DNA of 64,000 bases from JAVSMW01 sp032027005 (GTDB lineage Bacteria; Bacillota; Thermincolia; Thermincolales; UBA2595): contig JAVSMW010000004.1 in assembly GCA_032027005.1 (NCBI GenBank), positions 123,020 to 187,019 of the forward strand, read 5' to 3'. Numbering within the stretch: the stretch's first letter is position 1; every line of letters begins with the position of its first letter. Below the pieces are notes generated by a model, which was not told the DNA's origin, did not search any database, and saw only the letters and a list, made by a program, of their open reading frames with translations. Both the position numbers and the translations under genes were made by a program. Below are positions 50,333-60,149 of this stretch, piece by piece.

Positions 50333-52498
50333 TTAAACCCTAGGTGTTACGCGCCAGATATCGTAGATATCTTTGATCCGTCTTATTTTACCCATAATGT
50401 ATTCCAACTGGTCCAGACCTTTGACCTCTAAGACCAGGTCAATAGTCGCCATCCGGTTCTTGATCCCCCTGGCACTGACCCACTCGGCACTGATTTTCAT
50501 TTCTGACAGTACGGTCATTACATCATTAAGGAGTCCGGCCCTGTCCATGGCTGAAATCTCCAGGTGGACATGATATGAGCCCCGGTCGGCCGTATCCCAG
50601 GAAACTTCGATGATCCTTTCATCTTCACCAAGCCCATGTACAGTCACATTACGGCAATCCTGACGATGCACCGACACTCCCCGGCCCTTGGTGATATATC
50701 CAATGATAGGGTCACCAGGAACTGGGTTACAGCACCTCGCTAAACGTATCAGGACATCTTCCTCACCCTTGACAATAATGCCTGAACTTGAGCGTGGCCT
50801 TTTCTTTCTGGGTTCTTTGTTAATCAGGTCTTCTATATTAATGACCTTTTCTTTTTTAGTTACATCTCTAACTTTGGTAATTACCTGATTGGCAGTAACA
50901 ACTCCCATGCCTATTGCACACAGCAAATCATCGACACTGACAAAGTTCATTCTCCTGGCAATCCGGTTGAGCTGTTCGCCTTTGATAAACTCGGCTGGCT
51001 CATCAAACCCATGTTTTTTAATTTCCCGTTCTAAACTATCTTTACCTTTTTCAAGATTTTCTTCACGGTTTTCTTTCTTAAACCACGACCTGATTTTACT
51101 GCGGGCCTCAGAAGTCTGCACCACATTCAGCCAGTCCCGGCTTGGGCCATTGGCCTGCTTCGTAGTAACGATTTCTACAATGTCACCGTTTTGTAATTTA
51201 TAATCAAGGGGCACCAGTTTGCCATTGATTTTTGCTCCCACACATCTGTGCCCTACCTGGGTATGGATGCGATAAGCAAAGTCAATAGGCACCGAGTCCC
51301 GCGGCATTTCAACCACATCACCCTTAGGGGTAAAAACAAAGACCGCATCTGAAAAGAGGTCAATTTTGAGAGTCTCCATAAACTCCCTGGCATCACGCAT
51401 ATCGTTCTGCCATTCCAGAAGCTGTCGGAGCCAGGACAGTTTCTGTTCGAAATCAGCGTCACCGTCGGCTCCTTCCTTGTAGCGCCAGTGGGCAGCGATT
51501 CCGTATTCGGCGGTTTTGTGCATCTCCCATGTCCTGATCTGAATCTCCAGAGGTTCTCCCTGTGGCCCAATCACCGTGGTATGGAGAGATTGATACATAT
51601 TGGATTTGGGCATGGCAATATAATCTTTGAACCGTCCGGGAATGGGCTTCCACAGAGTATGAATCATCCCCAGAGAACCATAGCAGTCTTTAATACTGTC
51701 AACCAGAACCCTGATGGCAGTCAGGTCGTATATCTGGCTAAGCTCTTTATGCTGTTCCTGCATTTTATGATAAATACTATAGAAGTTCTTGGGGCGTCCC
51801 TGAATATCAGCCTTGATTCCTACAGAAACAAGTTTTTCCTGAAGGAGAATAATCACATTTTCAATAAATGCTTCCCGCTCAGCTCTTTTTTTAGCAATAC
51901 CGTCTACCAGCAGGTAATAATTATCAGTTTCCAAATAGCGAAAAGAGAGGTCTTCCAACTCCCACTTTAGTTTATAAATCCCCAGGCGGTGAGCCAAAGG
52001 CGCAAAAATTTCCAGAGTCTCATTGGCAATTTCCTTCTGTTTGACCGGGTTCATGTGTTTGAGAGTCCTCATATTATGTATCCGGTCAGCCAGTTTAATG
52101 AGGATTACCCTAATATCTTTAGCCATTGCCAGGAACATTTTGCGCAGGTTTTCTACCTGCTGCTCCATTTTATTTTTAAATTCTATCCGGCTGAGTTTTG
52201 TTACCCCATCAACCAATAAGGCAACCTCTGAACCAAACTGTTCTTCAATAGTTTCCAGGGTTACACCTGTGTCTTCGACCACATCATGCAGTAAGCCGGC
52301 TGCAATAGTTACCACATCGAGTTCCAGACCGGCCAAAATCACTGCTACATTCAAGGGGTGATTGATATAAGGCTCGCCCGAAACACGCAGTTGGCCTTCA
52401 TGAGCTTTGGCAGCAAATTCGTAGGCCTTCTTGAGCAGATCAATATCAGCATTTGTAGAATATTTTTGGACTTCAGCCAGCAGACGCTCGAATTTCAC
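50333..52498 (-). CDS. rel: Bifunctional (p)ppGpp synthetase/hydrolase
   Basis: 721 residues. The HD hydrolase (LLHDVVEDT near 70, RIHNMRTL near 150), the synthetase (RPKNFYSIYHKM, then IRTWEMHKTAEYGIAAHWRYKEG), TGS (VFTPKGDVVEMPRDSVPIDFAY) and the C-terminal ACT domain are all present, so stringent response control by one long RSH protein is expected. A Cys-His-rich zinc-finger region CCNPVPGDPIIGYITKGRGVSVHRQDC lies between TGS and ACT. Confidence 0.97.
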   Translation of the reverse strand: MKFERLLAEVQKYSTNADIDLLKKAYEFAAKAHEGQLRVSGEPYINHPLNVAVILAGLELDVVTIAAGLLHDVVEDTGVTLETIEEQFGSEVALLVDGVTKLSRIEFKNKMEQQVENLRKMFLAMAKDIRVILIKLADRIHNMRTLKHMNPVKQKEIANETLEIFAPLAHRLGIYKLKWELEDLSFRYLETDNYYLLVDGIAKKRAEREAFIENVIILLQEKLVSVGIKADIQGRPKNFYSIYHKMQEQHKELSQIYDLTAIRVLVDSIKDCYGSLGMIHTLWKPIPGRFKDYIAMPKSNMYQSLHTTVIGPQGEPLEIQIRTWEMHKTAEYGIAAHWRYKEGADGDADFEQKLSWLRQLLEWQNDMRDAREFMETLKIDLFSDAVFVFTPKGDVVEMPRDSVPIDFAYRIHTQVGHRCVGAKINGKLVPLDYKLQNGDIVEIVTTKQANGPSRDWLNVVQTSEARSKIRSWFKKENREENLEKGKDSLEREIKKHGFDEPAEFIKGEQLNRIARRMNFVSVDDLLCAIGMGVVTANQVITKVRDVTKKEKVINIEDLINKEPRKKRPRSSSGIIVKGEEDVLIRLARCCNPVPGDPIIGYITKGRGVSVHRQDCRNVTVHGLGEDERIIEVSWDTADRGSYHVHLEISAMDRAGLLNDVMTVLSEMKISAEWVSARGIKNRMATIDLVLEVKGLDQLEYIMGKIRRIKDIYDIWRVTPRV

Positions 52499-52569
52499 AG
52501 GACACCTTCCCTTGACTGATGTTGTATAACGCAGGTTGACATATTACTAATAAATACATAATTATATAT

Positions 52570-52852
52570 TATATCATAATTGTCAACCCATGGCTAAAGA
52601 ATTAGGAGCCCGTCCTGACTTTTACAGTTAGCATAGCAAATTAGCTAGAGACAATTAAGTTAATTCTTTAAAAACGCGGAGTTCCGCGTTTTTTTACACT
52701 TTTTCTTGATGTNAGCATAACAAAATTTAACTACGGTTATAACAAGAAAAAGCCCACAGTTTCAACAACTAGGGGCTTCTCACATTTTTCAAACTGTAAA
52801 AGTCAGGTTATATCATAATTGTCAACCCATGGCTAAAGAATTAGGAGCCCGT
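52570..52852. mobile_element. Insertion-sequence ends with 16-bp inverted repeats and 45-bp flanking direct repeats
   Basis: CCTGACTTTTACAGTT at 52614-52629 and its complement at 52793-52808 are perfect terminal inverted repeats. Outside them a 45-bp direct repeat (52569-52613 and 52809-52853) contains the end of the recJ gene. A bidirectional terminator (ACGCGGA/TCCGCGT plus T7) lies just inside the left end. The N at 52713 suggests that the transposase is missing from the assembly. No other gene lies in 52499-52840. Confidence 0.7.
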
Positions 52853-55800
52853 TTGGATGATACTAAGGTCACTCACGTCCACATTTCCGGGTAGATATTT
52901 TTGCGGGTAGATAGGACGATTAATAAACTCCAGCAGTTCCTCGGGGGAAGCTTCAAAAAAGTACTTTTCGAAGTTTTTAAAAGCTGATTTTTCTTCCTGA
53001 CCTTCCACAAACCGGAAAGAGTCTTCAATCTTTAGCTTTTTCCCCGGTGCAGGCAGCAGATAAATCTGCCGTTCCCGGCCTGCTGATTCCCGCTGAATAA
53101 GCTCCAATTCCTCCAATACCCCCAATCCCGCCGAGACAAAACCTGATCTCGCGTAACCCACCCCATTCCGTTTAAGGATTTTGGCAATTTCCTCATTAGT
53201 CTGGCTGATGGGCTGGGATTTAGCTGCCAATTCCCGCAGCACTGTGTAAAGTTTACCCAGGTTATCACGGTCTGGTGCCGAGGCATCAAGGATAAACCGA
53301 TTGATGGCAGCATCCCTTCTGCCGCATAAAAGATGAATTAAAGCCTCACGGCCATCCCTGCCGCACCGGCCGCATTGCTGGTTAAACTCAGTAAAATTAA
53401 AATTCAGATGAAAAACTATAATGTTTTTAACATCGGGAATATCTATTCCTTCGCCGAATGCTGATGTAGAAACAACAGTCTTGACCTGGCCGGAGCGAAA
53501 CATTTGTTCAATGATATTTCTTTGTTCACTTTTTAAACCTGCATGGTAAAAAATGATCTGTTCAGCCATTTTAGGCAGTGATTCCCTGAGCATTGCGGCC
53601 AATTCCACAGTTTGCAGACGGCTGTTCACATAAATGATAGTTTTATCTCCGGTGCCCACCACCCGTTTTAGATAGCCGTTTTTATCAAGCCAGTTCCGCT
53701 TGTCAACCAACCGCAAATTTTCCCGGACATGTGGATCTATGACCACCTGCTCTATCCCCAGGGTATTTATAATCTCACCGGCTACATCATCATTAGCTGT
53801 AGCTGTAACCGCAAGCACAACTGGGTTCCCAAGAGATTCGACAAGATCGCCGAGTTTTTTATAGTGAGGTCTGTGAGAATTGGAAGCCATCCCAATGTGA
53901 TGGCTTTCATCCACAACAAATAAACCTGTCTTGCGGGCCGCCGTCTGAAACTTACTCACGTGGTAAGAAATAAATTCAGGGGTGGTTAAGAGCACATCAA
54001 CCCAGCCCTGAGCAATGGCATTAAAAAGGCGGGCCCGTTCCCCGGCGGAAAGAGAGCCATTCCCTTTGAAAACCCTTAACCCCAGCGGTGACAGCCTAGC
54101 CGCCATATTTTCAAACTGGTCGTTTACCAGAGCCCTTAGTGGATAGACTATTACAGTCATTTCCCGGTGCCGGATAGCCTTAAAGGCCGCCATTGTCTGA
54201 AATACCGCAGATTTACCCCGGCCGGTCCCAAAAATGGCCAGGGTTTTAACGCCCCGAAAAAGGCTCTCTATAGCTGCCAATTGTTTTTCCCGGAAAGGGT
54301 TCTCCCCCAGCAAAGCTTCTCTGATCCTGTTTAAAAGTTCGGCATCTGTTTGTAGAGATAATTCCTCCCTAACCCGGGCCAGACGCATTTCATATTCTAC
54401 CCGGGTCTCCTCCGGTTTTTTGAAAATAACAATATTTACTCCAAAATTTTTATCTGCTCCCCCGGTAACCTGGGAAACATTTGCCAGGTACTTATCCCCT
54501 CTGTCCAGCAAAGGTGCAAAATGCTTGGCCAGTCTGGCGTTAAGGTATCCCACCTGTGTATTGGAACAGGTGACCACTTTAATGGAGTTGTCATCATTGG
54601 GGTTATTGAATTCCCGCTCCAGGAAGATTTGCTCACCATTCCTCAGGCCGGCCGCAACCTCCTGCCTGTTTTCAAAAGTTACACCGACTACCTTTGTGTA
54701 AAATTCTTCTTTATCCCCTATGTCGCGGTAATAGTCATCAAGAAGATATGTAACGGCGTTTTGAAATAGTTCCTCAATGAAACTTTTCTCTCGTTCTTCT
54801 TCCCGCTCCCAAAAACAGACTGCCTCATCATAAGGTCTCAGGTCTTTAATATTTAACTGAAGATTAGTTCTACCGTTCCATTCATTCTTTTCCAGAGAAA
54901 AGGCAAGATCAAGGTAGTCAGCCTGTGCCACCAAATCCTGCTGCCTGCCAAGGTTAAATCCAATGGCATCTAAAAGAAGTTGCGTACTGCTCACCTTCAA
55001 CTTAAGGTGCGCTCCATTTAAGCCTACAGTAAAATGGTCCATTATGCCGGCCTGGCGGCAGACTACAACCGGCGCAGGGTTATCACATCCATAGGGTGCC
55101 AGCATCTGCATTTGCCGGTAGGTGTCTTCATTTAGGTCTGTTAATGCCACTTCACAGTCTACATAAATTTCCGGCAGCAAGTCTTCATCGGTAAGCTGTT
55201 TATCGGCGTAGCGGTTGATTGCAGAGGAAAACAGCGGAACATTCTCCACCGACATAGTTAAACCGGCAGCCTGTTTATGCCCGCCGAATTTTTCCAGATA
55301 TTGGGCATTATGCTGTAAGGCCTGAAAAAGGTTAAAGGGCGGAATACTGCGCGCTGAGCCCTTAGCCGTCCCTCCCTCTATATTCATGAGAATAACGGGA
55401 CGGTAAAAATCCTGCACCAGTTTCGATGCTACAATTCCAATAACCCCTAAATGCCAACCCTCTCGGGCTAAAACAATTACTTTATCCCTGGCCAGGTCAA
55501 CTCCGCCTGCTTCAATAATTTCCAGGGCATCCTGGTAAATAGCCGCCTCAACCCTCTGTCTTTCTTCATTTAGGGCACATAATTCCGCTGCCAATGCGGC
55601 AGCCTCATCTTTATTTTCGCAGAGCAAAAGCTTTACGGCACATGATGCGTCACCGAGTCTTCCAGCGGCATTTATTTTCGGTGCCAGCTGAAAGGCCACC
55701 TGTCTGGAGTTTATTTCTCCCTGTTTGAAACCACATTGTTCCATTAATGCCTGCAAGCCTACAAAGCCACTATGGGACAGAGCTTTCAATCCCTTTTTCA

Positions 55801-56533
55801 CTAATATCCTATTCTCGCCTTTCAGGGGAACAATATCGGCGACAGTCCCCAAACATGCCAATTCAATAAGCTTGTCCGGCAGATAATCACTTTCAGCTGG
55901 GTCCAGCAATGCCTCAGCCAATTTGTAGGCAACTCCGGCGCCGGCCAGATCTTTAAATGGGTATGGACAATCACCCTGCTTTGGATTTACTACTGCCACA
56001 GCCCTGGGAATGACCTGAGGTGGCTCATGGTGGTCGGTGATAACAACATCGATACTCATTCTGCGGGCGATATCTGCTTCTTCAACGGAAGCAATCCCGC
56101 TGTCTACTGTGATAATCAGAGAAATTCCGTCATGACTGGCGGCTGCAACCGCCCCTTTGTTCATCCCATATCCTTCAGTAAGCCGTTCGGGTATATAATA
56201 ATCAACGATACCGCCTATACTGGAAATAGCATGCATTAAAATCGCGGTACTGGTTATCCCGTCAACATCATAGTCGCCGAATATGCGGATTTTTTCATGG
56301 TTCTTAATAGCCTGTTGAATCCTGGATACAGCTTTATCCAAATCCTTCATTAAAAAAGGAATAGGCACATTTTCTTCTTCATAAAGAAAAGCCCTGGCCT
56401 CATCAATAGTAGTTATCCCACGATTGACCAGGATCTGGGCAATTACTTTTGAAACACCTAATTTCATCGAAAAAATTTCCTGCAAGGCAGCATTGGGCTT
56501 TGGAATTTTCCATCTCTTGGCCTTATTTTTCAT
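52841..56533 (-). CDS. recJ: RecJ-HIRAN-RecQ-like helicase fusion
   Basis: 1230 residues, about twice RecJ. Residues 1-570 are a complete single-strand 5'-3' exonuclease with DYDVDG (87-92), DSG (144-146), DHH (167-169) and GGHKQAAG (417-424). Residues 612-706 form a HIRAN domain (VVGVTFENRQ, EFNNPNDDNSIKV, GYLNARLAKHFAPLLDRG). From about 735 a RecQ-like superfamily 2 helicase follows: GTGRGKS (769-775), DESHH (875-879), TATAND, and motif VI QQCGRCGRDG (1052-1061). The last 150 residues are unassigned. Exonuclease and helicase usually work together as separate proteins. No frameshift is seen. Confidence 0.92.
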   Translation of the reverse strand: MKNKAKRWKIPKPNAALQEIFSMKLGVSKVIAQILVNRGITTIDEARAFLYEEENVPIPFLMKDLDKAVSRIQQAIKNHEKIRIFGDYDVDGITSTAILMHAISSIGGIVDYYIPERLTEGYGMNKGAVAAASHDGISLIITVDSGIASVEEADIARRMSIDVVITDHHEPPQVIPRAVAVVNPKQGDCPYPFKDLAGAGVAYKLAEALLDPAESDYLPDKLIELACLGTVADIVPLKGENRILVKKGLKALSHSGFVGLQALMEQCGFKQGEINSRQVAFQLAPKINAAGRLGDASCAVKLLLCENKDEAAALAAELCALNEERQRVEAAIYQDALEIIEAGGVDLARDKVIVLAREGWHLGVIGIVASKLVQDFYRPVILMNIEGGTAKGSARSIPPFNLFQALQHNAQYLEKFGGHKQAAGLTMSVENVPLFSSAINRYADKQLTDEDLLPEIYVDCEVALTDLNEDTYRQMQMLAPYGCDNPAPVVVCRQAGIMDHFTVGLNGAHLKLKVSSTQLLLDAIGFNLGRQQDLVAQADYLDLAFSLEKNEWNGRTNLQLNIKDLRPYDEAVCFWEREEEREKSFIEELFQNAVTYLLDDYYRDIGDKEEFYTKVVGVTFENRQEVAAGLRNGEQIFLEREFNNPNDDNSIKVVTCSNTQVGYLNARLAKHFAPLLDRGDKYLANVSQVTGGADKNFGVNIVIFKKPEETRVEYEMRLARVREELSLQTDAELLNRIREALLGENPFREKQLAAIESLFRGVKTLAIFGTGRGKSAVFQTMAAFKAIRHREMTVIVYPLRALVNDQFENMAARLSPLGLRVFKGNGSLSAGERARLFNAIAQGWVDVLLTTPEFISYHVSKFQTAARKTGLFVVDESHHIGMASNSHRPHYKKLGDLVESLGNPVVLAVTATANDDVAGEIINTLGIEQVVIDPHVRENLRLVDKRNWLDKNGYLKRVVGTGDKTIIYVNSRLQTVELAAMLRESLPKMAEQIIFYHAGLKSEQRNIIEQMFRSGQVKTVVSTSAFGEGIDIPDVKNIIVFHLNFNFTEFNQQCGRCGRDGREALIHLLCGRRDAAINRFILDASAPDRDNLGKLYTVLRELAAKSQPISQTNEEIAKILKRNGVGYARSGFVSAGLGVLEELELIQRESAGRERQIYLLPAPGKKLKIEDSFRFVEGQEEKSAFKNFEKYFFEASPEELLEFINRPIYPQKYLPGNVDVSDLSIIQTGS

Positions 56534-56712
56534 GTCTCTCCCCCATGTTAGATTCCCTCTAATAATTATAAACTATAGGATTAATATAGTAAACGGGCAG
56601 TGAGGGGAAGTGGTGGTGGGTGCGGGTAGTGGGTAGTGATGATTGGGGTTGTGGCTATACTGATACCGCTTACGCGGGCAGCATAAAAATAAGTAAGTAT
56701 AAATAACAAATT

Positions 56713-56850
56713 AGCCGCGGATGAACGCGGATAAACACGGATAAAAAATTGGCAGTAATTATTGGGAACTGATAAGAGATCCACCAGTAATCTCTCACCA
56801 CTCCCACTTCTATCAGCGTTAATCCGCGTTAATCCGCGTTAATCCGCGGC
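56713..56850. repeat. Dispersed CCGCGGATGAACGC repeats, copies 3 and 4 (facing)
   Basis: Copy 3 at 56713-56742 reads AGCCGCGGATGAACGCGG; copy 4 at 56812-56850 is inverted and has expanded to three GCGTTAATCC units. The interval 56534-56950 also has GT-rich and CACTACT short repeats; no gene is visible. Confidence 0.65.
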
Positions 56851-56950
56851 AATTTTTAGTTTTTTAAATTTGACAGCTCGCTCAGGGAACCTTCCGGCCA
56901 CTTTAATATTTATTGTCTACTAGATGATGTTTTTCACTACTCACTACTCA

Positions 56951-57292
56951 CTACCCTCTATTCATTGATTTCTCTCCACTTTCCACTTGCGGCTCACAGT
57001 TCGTGGCGGGAGAATCACCACTCTTCTTCTTCAGATATTCGATTTCCCTTTCCCGGGTTTCCAGCAAAGTTTTGTAGTCCTTCATTCGTTTCTTCATCCT
57101 GAGTTGTTTAACAATCCCAAAAAGCCCGGCTGACATGGCTCCAATAAGGGCCGAGCCTAAAATCACTAAAACCAGGGATATGCTTTTCAGCTGCCACAAA
57201 AGTAAAGTTATATCAACCATGGTGGCATTTTGTACAGCAAACACAGCAACCGCAATGGAGAAAATGAGTCCAAAGACAAGATAAACAGGCAT
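56951..57292 (-). CDS. LapA-domain (DUF1049) membrane protein
   Basis: 113 residues. Two membrane segments (VYLVFGLIFSIAVAVFAVQN and SLVLVILGSALIGAMSAGLFG) enclose the family loop MVDITLLLWQ. A cytoplasmic coiled coil (KRMKDYKTLLETREREIEYLKKK) and a polar tail follow. The family aids lipopolysaccharide assembly in Gram-negatives; its role here is unknown. It is next to the membrane gene at 57314. Confidence 0.8.
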   Translation of the reverse strand: MPVYLVFGLIFSIAVAVFAVQNATMVDITLLLWQLKSISLVLVILGSALIGAMSAGLFGIVKQLRMKKRMKDYKTLLETREREIEYLKKKSGDSPATNCEPQVESGEKSMNRG

Positions 57293-57313
57293 GTGCTCTC
57301 CCCCAAAAATATT

Positions 57314-57769
57314 TTAGAACAAAATAAGCGAAATAAAAGCAGACATCAATATGCTGTAAACTATTTTAATAAATCCACCAAAAAAACTCTTGGTGATATT
57401 GCTTAACCCTATTGATATCGGGGTGGTTATAAGCCTGCCAATCAGCCCCAGCCACATAAACAACCCTAACAGGCCTCCTAAAAAAAGGACTGCCAAAACT
57501 CCTGTGCCAAAACCTGTTATTCCAGCACCGGTCAAGGCTAAATTAGCTTCCCGGTACTTATTGCTCAGGACAAAAGCCATCGTCTGAACAACAAGATGTA
57601 TGCAGGTTAAAACAACCAGCATTTCTAAAGTAATTCCGGAAAACCCGGTATACCAGCCGTAACTCCATAGAAGGGCAGGGGGTACAAAAATTCCCACTGA
57701 AGCCTTCCACAGCGCGAAAAACATGGAGGCGGTAATCATTATAATAAGGGCAAACTTTAACCAAATCAT
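57314..57769 (-). CDS. Hypothetical multi-pass membrane protein
   Basis: 151 residues, almost wholly hydrophobic, with four or five membrane segments and a glycine-rich GAGITGFGTGVLAVLFLGGLL-like central part. I recognise no family. It is 22 bp upstream of the lapA-like gene and 170 bp after secF, so it may be the first gene of a two-gene unit. Confidence 0.6.
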   Translation of the reverse strand: MIWLKFALIIMITASMFFALWKASVGIFVPPALLWSYGWYTGFSGITLEMLVVLTCIHLVVQTMAFVLSNKYREANLALTGAGITGFGTGVLAVLFLGGLLGLFMWLGLIGRLITTPISIGLSNITKSFFGGFIKIVYSILMSAFISLILF

Positions 57770-57876
57770 GAAATCTCTCCATACGTCAAATCCTCTTACC
57801 TATATTTACCGCCGTTAATTCTTCCTATTCTGCCAAAACCCTAATTATCCTTTTTTATTTTAACAATCTCAGCAGC

Positions 57877-57905
57877 AAAAAAGGATGCCCCTTTTTGGAG
57901 CATCC
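57877..57905 (-). terminator. secF terminator
   Basis: GGATGC (57883-57888) pairs with GCATCC (57900-57905), then T6 on the minus strand, 36 bp past the secF stop. Confidence 0.8.
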
Positions 57906-57940
57906 CCTAATTGCTATATCATTTTGCTACGCAGGTCATT

Positions 57941-58831
57941 TTACGCTTTTCCTTTTTCCATTTTTCTAAATACCACCCAGAGCGGGGCTGCATTGAAGAT
58001 TGATGAGTAAACTCCACTAATAACACCAATCAACATGGCCAGTATGAAATATTTTATATTGCCCCCGCCAAATACAAACAGAGCAATCAAAACAAATATC
58101 GTTGTAAGACCTGTGTTTATGGACCTGGTCAGAGTCTGCATTATACTGACATTGGCCAGGGCCTCAACGTCCTGCCCTTTCTTGCGTTTCTTTAAGTTCT
58201 CTCTGATTCTGTCAAAAATAATAATCGTATCATTAATGGAGTAACCTACTACTGTTAACATTGCTGCCACAAAGGCACTGTCAACTTCCCACCAGAACAA
58301 AGAGAAGAGCCCAAGAACCAGTAAAATGTCATGGAATAAAGCAATAATAGCGGAAATTCCAAACTTAAATTCAAACCGGAAGGCTATGTAGATCAATTTG
58401 AGGGTAAAGGCGACTAATAGTGCGTAAATGGCATTTCTGGTCAGTTCGCTTCCCATTACCGGACCTACTTTATCCATACTCATCTTGGACCTGTCAAAAG
58501 GCGATACTTTCTCCTCCAAAACTTTAAGGACTTCAGCCTCTTTCGCATCGTTCAGAACAGGAGTCCTGAGTAAAGCCGTTTTTGTTCCAGACAGCTGAAT
58601 AACACTTTTCTCCAGACCGACTGATTCCAGAGCACCTCTTATTTCAGCCACAGTAACATCTTCTTTGAATTCAATACCGATCAGGTTGCCACCTGTAAAA
58701 TCTATGCCTAAATTCAGAGGAGTTCTCACAGTTACCCAGTGATAAGCCATAGAGAATAAACCGGGAATAATAATTAACAGGGAAAGGATAAACCACAGGT
58801 TCCGTCTTCCAATAATGTTCATGTTCATCAT
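57941..58831 (-). CDS. secF: Protein translocase subunit SecF
   Basis: About 296 residues from ATG 58831, after GGAGGGATAAGG that includes the secD stop. Six membrane segments, the periplasmic domain 60-125 (LGIDFTGGNLIGIEF) and the RND-type motif TVVGYSINDTIIIFDRIREN. With SecD it uses the ion gradient to pull secreted proteins across the membrane. Confidence 0.95.
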   Translation of the reverse strand: MMNMNIIGRRNLWFILSLLIIIPGLFSMAYHWVTVRTPLNLGIDFTGGNLIGIEFKEDVTVAEIRGALESVGLEKSVIQLSGTKTALLRTPVLNDAKEAEVLKVLEEKVSPFDRSKMSMDKVGPVMGSELTRNAIYALLVAFTLKLIYIAFRFEFKFGISAIIALFHDILLVLGLFSLFWWEVDSAFVAAMLTVVGYSINDTIIIFDRIRENLKKRKKGQDVEALANVSIMQTLTRSINTGLTTIFVLIALFVFGGGNIKYFILAMLIGVISGVYSSIFNAAPLWVVFRKMEKGKA

Positions 58832-58835
58832 CACC

Positions 58836-60086
58836 TTATCCCTCCTGTACCCCGTATAATTTTTTATTTTTAATCCCGGCATCAACAGTAAGCCTTAACA
58901 TCCATTTAGTAAGCGTAACCGCTGTAAATAAGCTCGCAAACACACCAGCCCCGAGGGTGATAGCAAAGCCCTTGATGGTGCCTGTCCCAAAATAATAAAG
59001 AACTAATGCTGTAATAATAACTGTGGCATTGGCATCAAAGATTGCTGTAAAGCCCCGGGTAAAACCGTTCTCAATGGACCTTCTCAGAGAATTGCCTTCC
59101 CGGATTTCTTCCTTGATCCGTTCGAAAATAATTACGTTAGCATCAACCGCGATGCCAATGGAGAGGAGGAAACCGGCAATGCCCGGCAGGGTAAGGGTGA
59201 CATGAAGAGCGGCAAAAATACCCAATAGAATCAAAATGTAAAAGCCAAGAGCCAAATTGGCAATTAAGCCAGGTAATCTGTAGAATAACAACATGAATAA
59301 AAGTACTGCGGAAACACCGACAATTCCTGCCGTGGTTGACTTCGCCAGGGAGTCAGCACCTATGGTCGGACCAACCCGCTGGACTGCAACTTTTTCAAGC
59401 ACAACCGGCAGCGCACCTGATCTTAAAATAACAGCTAACTGGTTAGCCTCTGCCAGAGTGGCAAAGCCACCGCTTATCTGTGCGTCACCTGTGGTAATCG
59501 GTTCCCTGACAAAGGGGCTGGAAACTATATCTTTATCTAAGTAAATGGAGATTACTCTGTTCGGATCATTGGAGTTGGGATATTTCCTGACGAGTTCGGT
59601 TGTGATATCTGCGAACTTTTTGGCGCCCTCATCATTAAACTTCAGAGCAACATAATGTTCGTTGGTGGTGGGGTTAGTTGCGGCTTGAGCATCTTTTAAA
59701 TCTGCCCCTTGGAGAACAACTTTATTATCAGGTGTTACAAATTTAAGCTGGGCCGTCCGGCCAATTAGATCAATGGCGTTATCAGCGTCTTTGACACCAG
59801 CCAGTTCAACAATCAGCCTGTTATTACCCTGTTTTTGGATAATTGGTTCCTTAACCCCAAACTGATTGACCCGGTTTTCGATAATCGCCTTGACCCGGTC
59901 GATGGAGTCAGGCTTTATCGGTGCCTCCGGTGTGTCAACCGCTTCCAGAACCACGTGAACTCCACCCTGGAGGTCTAAGCCCAGGCTGATATATTTCTGA
60001 AAAACTTTATATCGAACCACGGCGAAACTTGTAAGTCCTAAAACAAGAACAACTGCAATAAGTATGGCGATACTTTTGGACTTCAT
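58836..60086 (-). CDS. secD: Protein translocase subunit SecD
   Basis: 416 residues. The N-terminal membrane segment is followed by SLGLDLQGGVHVVLEA and the external P1 domain (GNRLIVELAGVKDADNAIDLIG); five membrane segments and GIAVDANVIIFERIKEE close the protein. Start follows AAGGAGGAAACC. The promoter at 60165 has a G8 tract in its spacer. SecD stop and SecF start are adjacent. Confidence 0.96.
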   Translation of the reverse strand: MKSKSIAILIAVVLVLGLTSFAVVRYKVFQKYISLGLDLQGGVHVVLEAVDTPEAPIKPDSIDRVKAIIENRVNQFGVKEPIIQKQGNNRLIVELAGVKDADNAIDLIGRTAQLKFVTPDNKVVLQGADLKDAQAATNPTTNEHYVALKFNDEGAKKFADITTELVRKYPNSNDPNRVISIYLDKDIVSSPFVREPITTGDAQISGGFATLAEANQLAVILRSGALPVVLEKVAVQRVGPTIGADSLAKSTTAGIVGVSAVLLFMLLFYRLPGLIANLALGFYILILLGIFAALHVTLTLPGIAGFLLSIGIAVDANVIIFERIKEEIREGNSLRRSIENGFTRGFTAIFDANATVIITALVLYYFGTGTIKGFAITLGAGVFASLFTAVTLTKWMLRLTVDAGIKNKKLYGVQEG

Positions 60087-60149
60087 TATGTAGGTTTCCT
60101 CCTTAAAGAATTTTATAATTGCCTTATCGACCTATGGAGGTTGTCCTAA

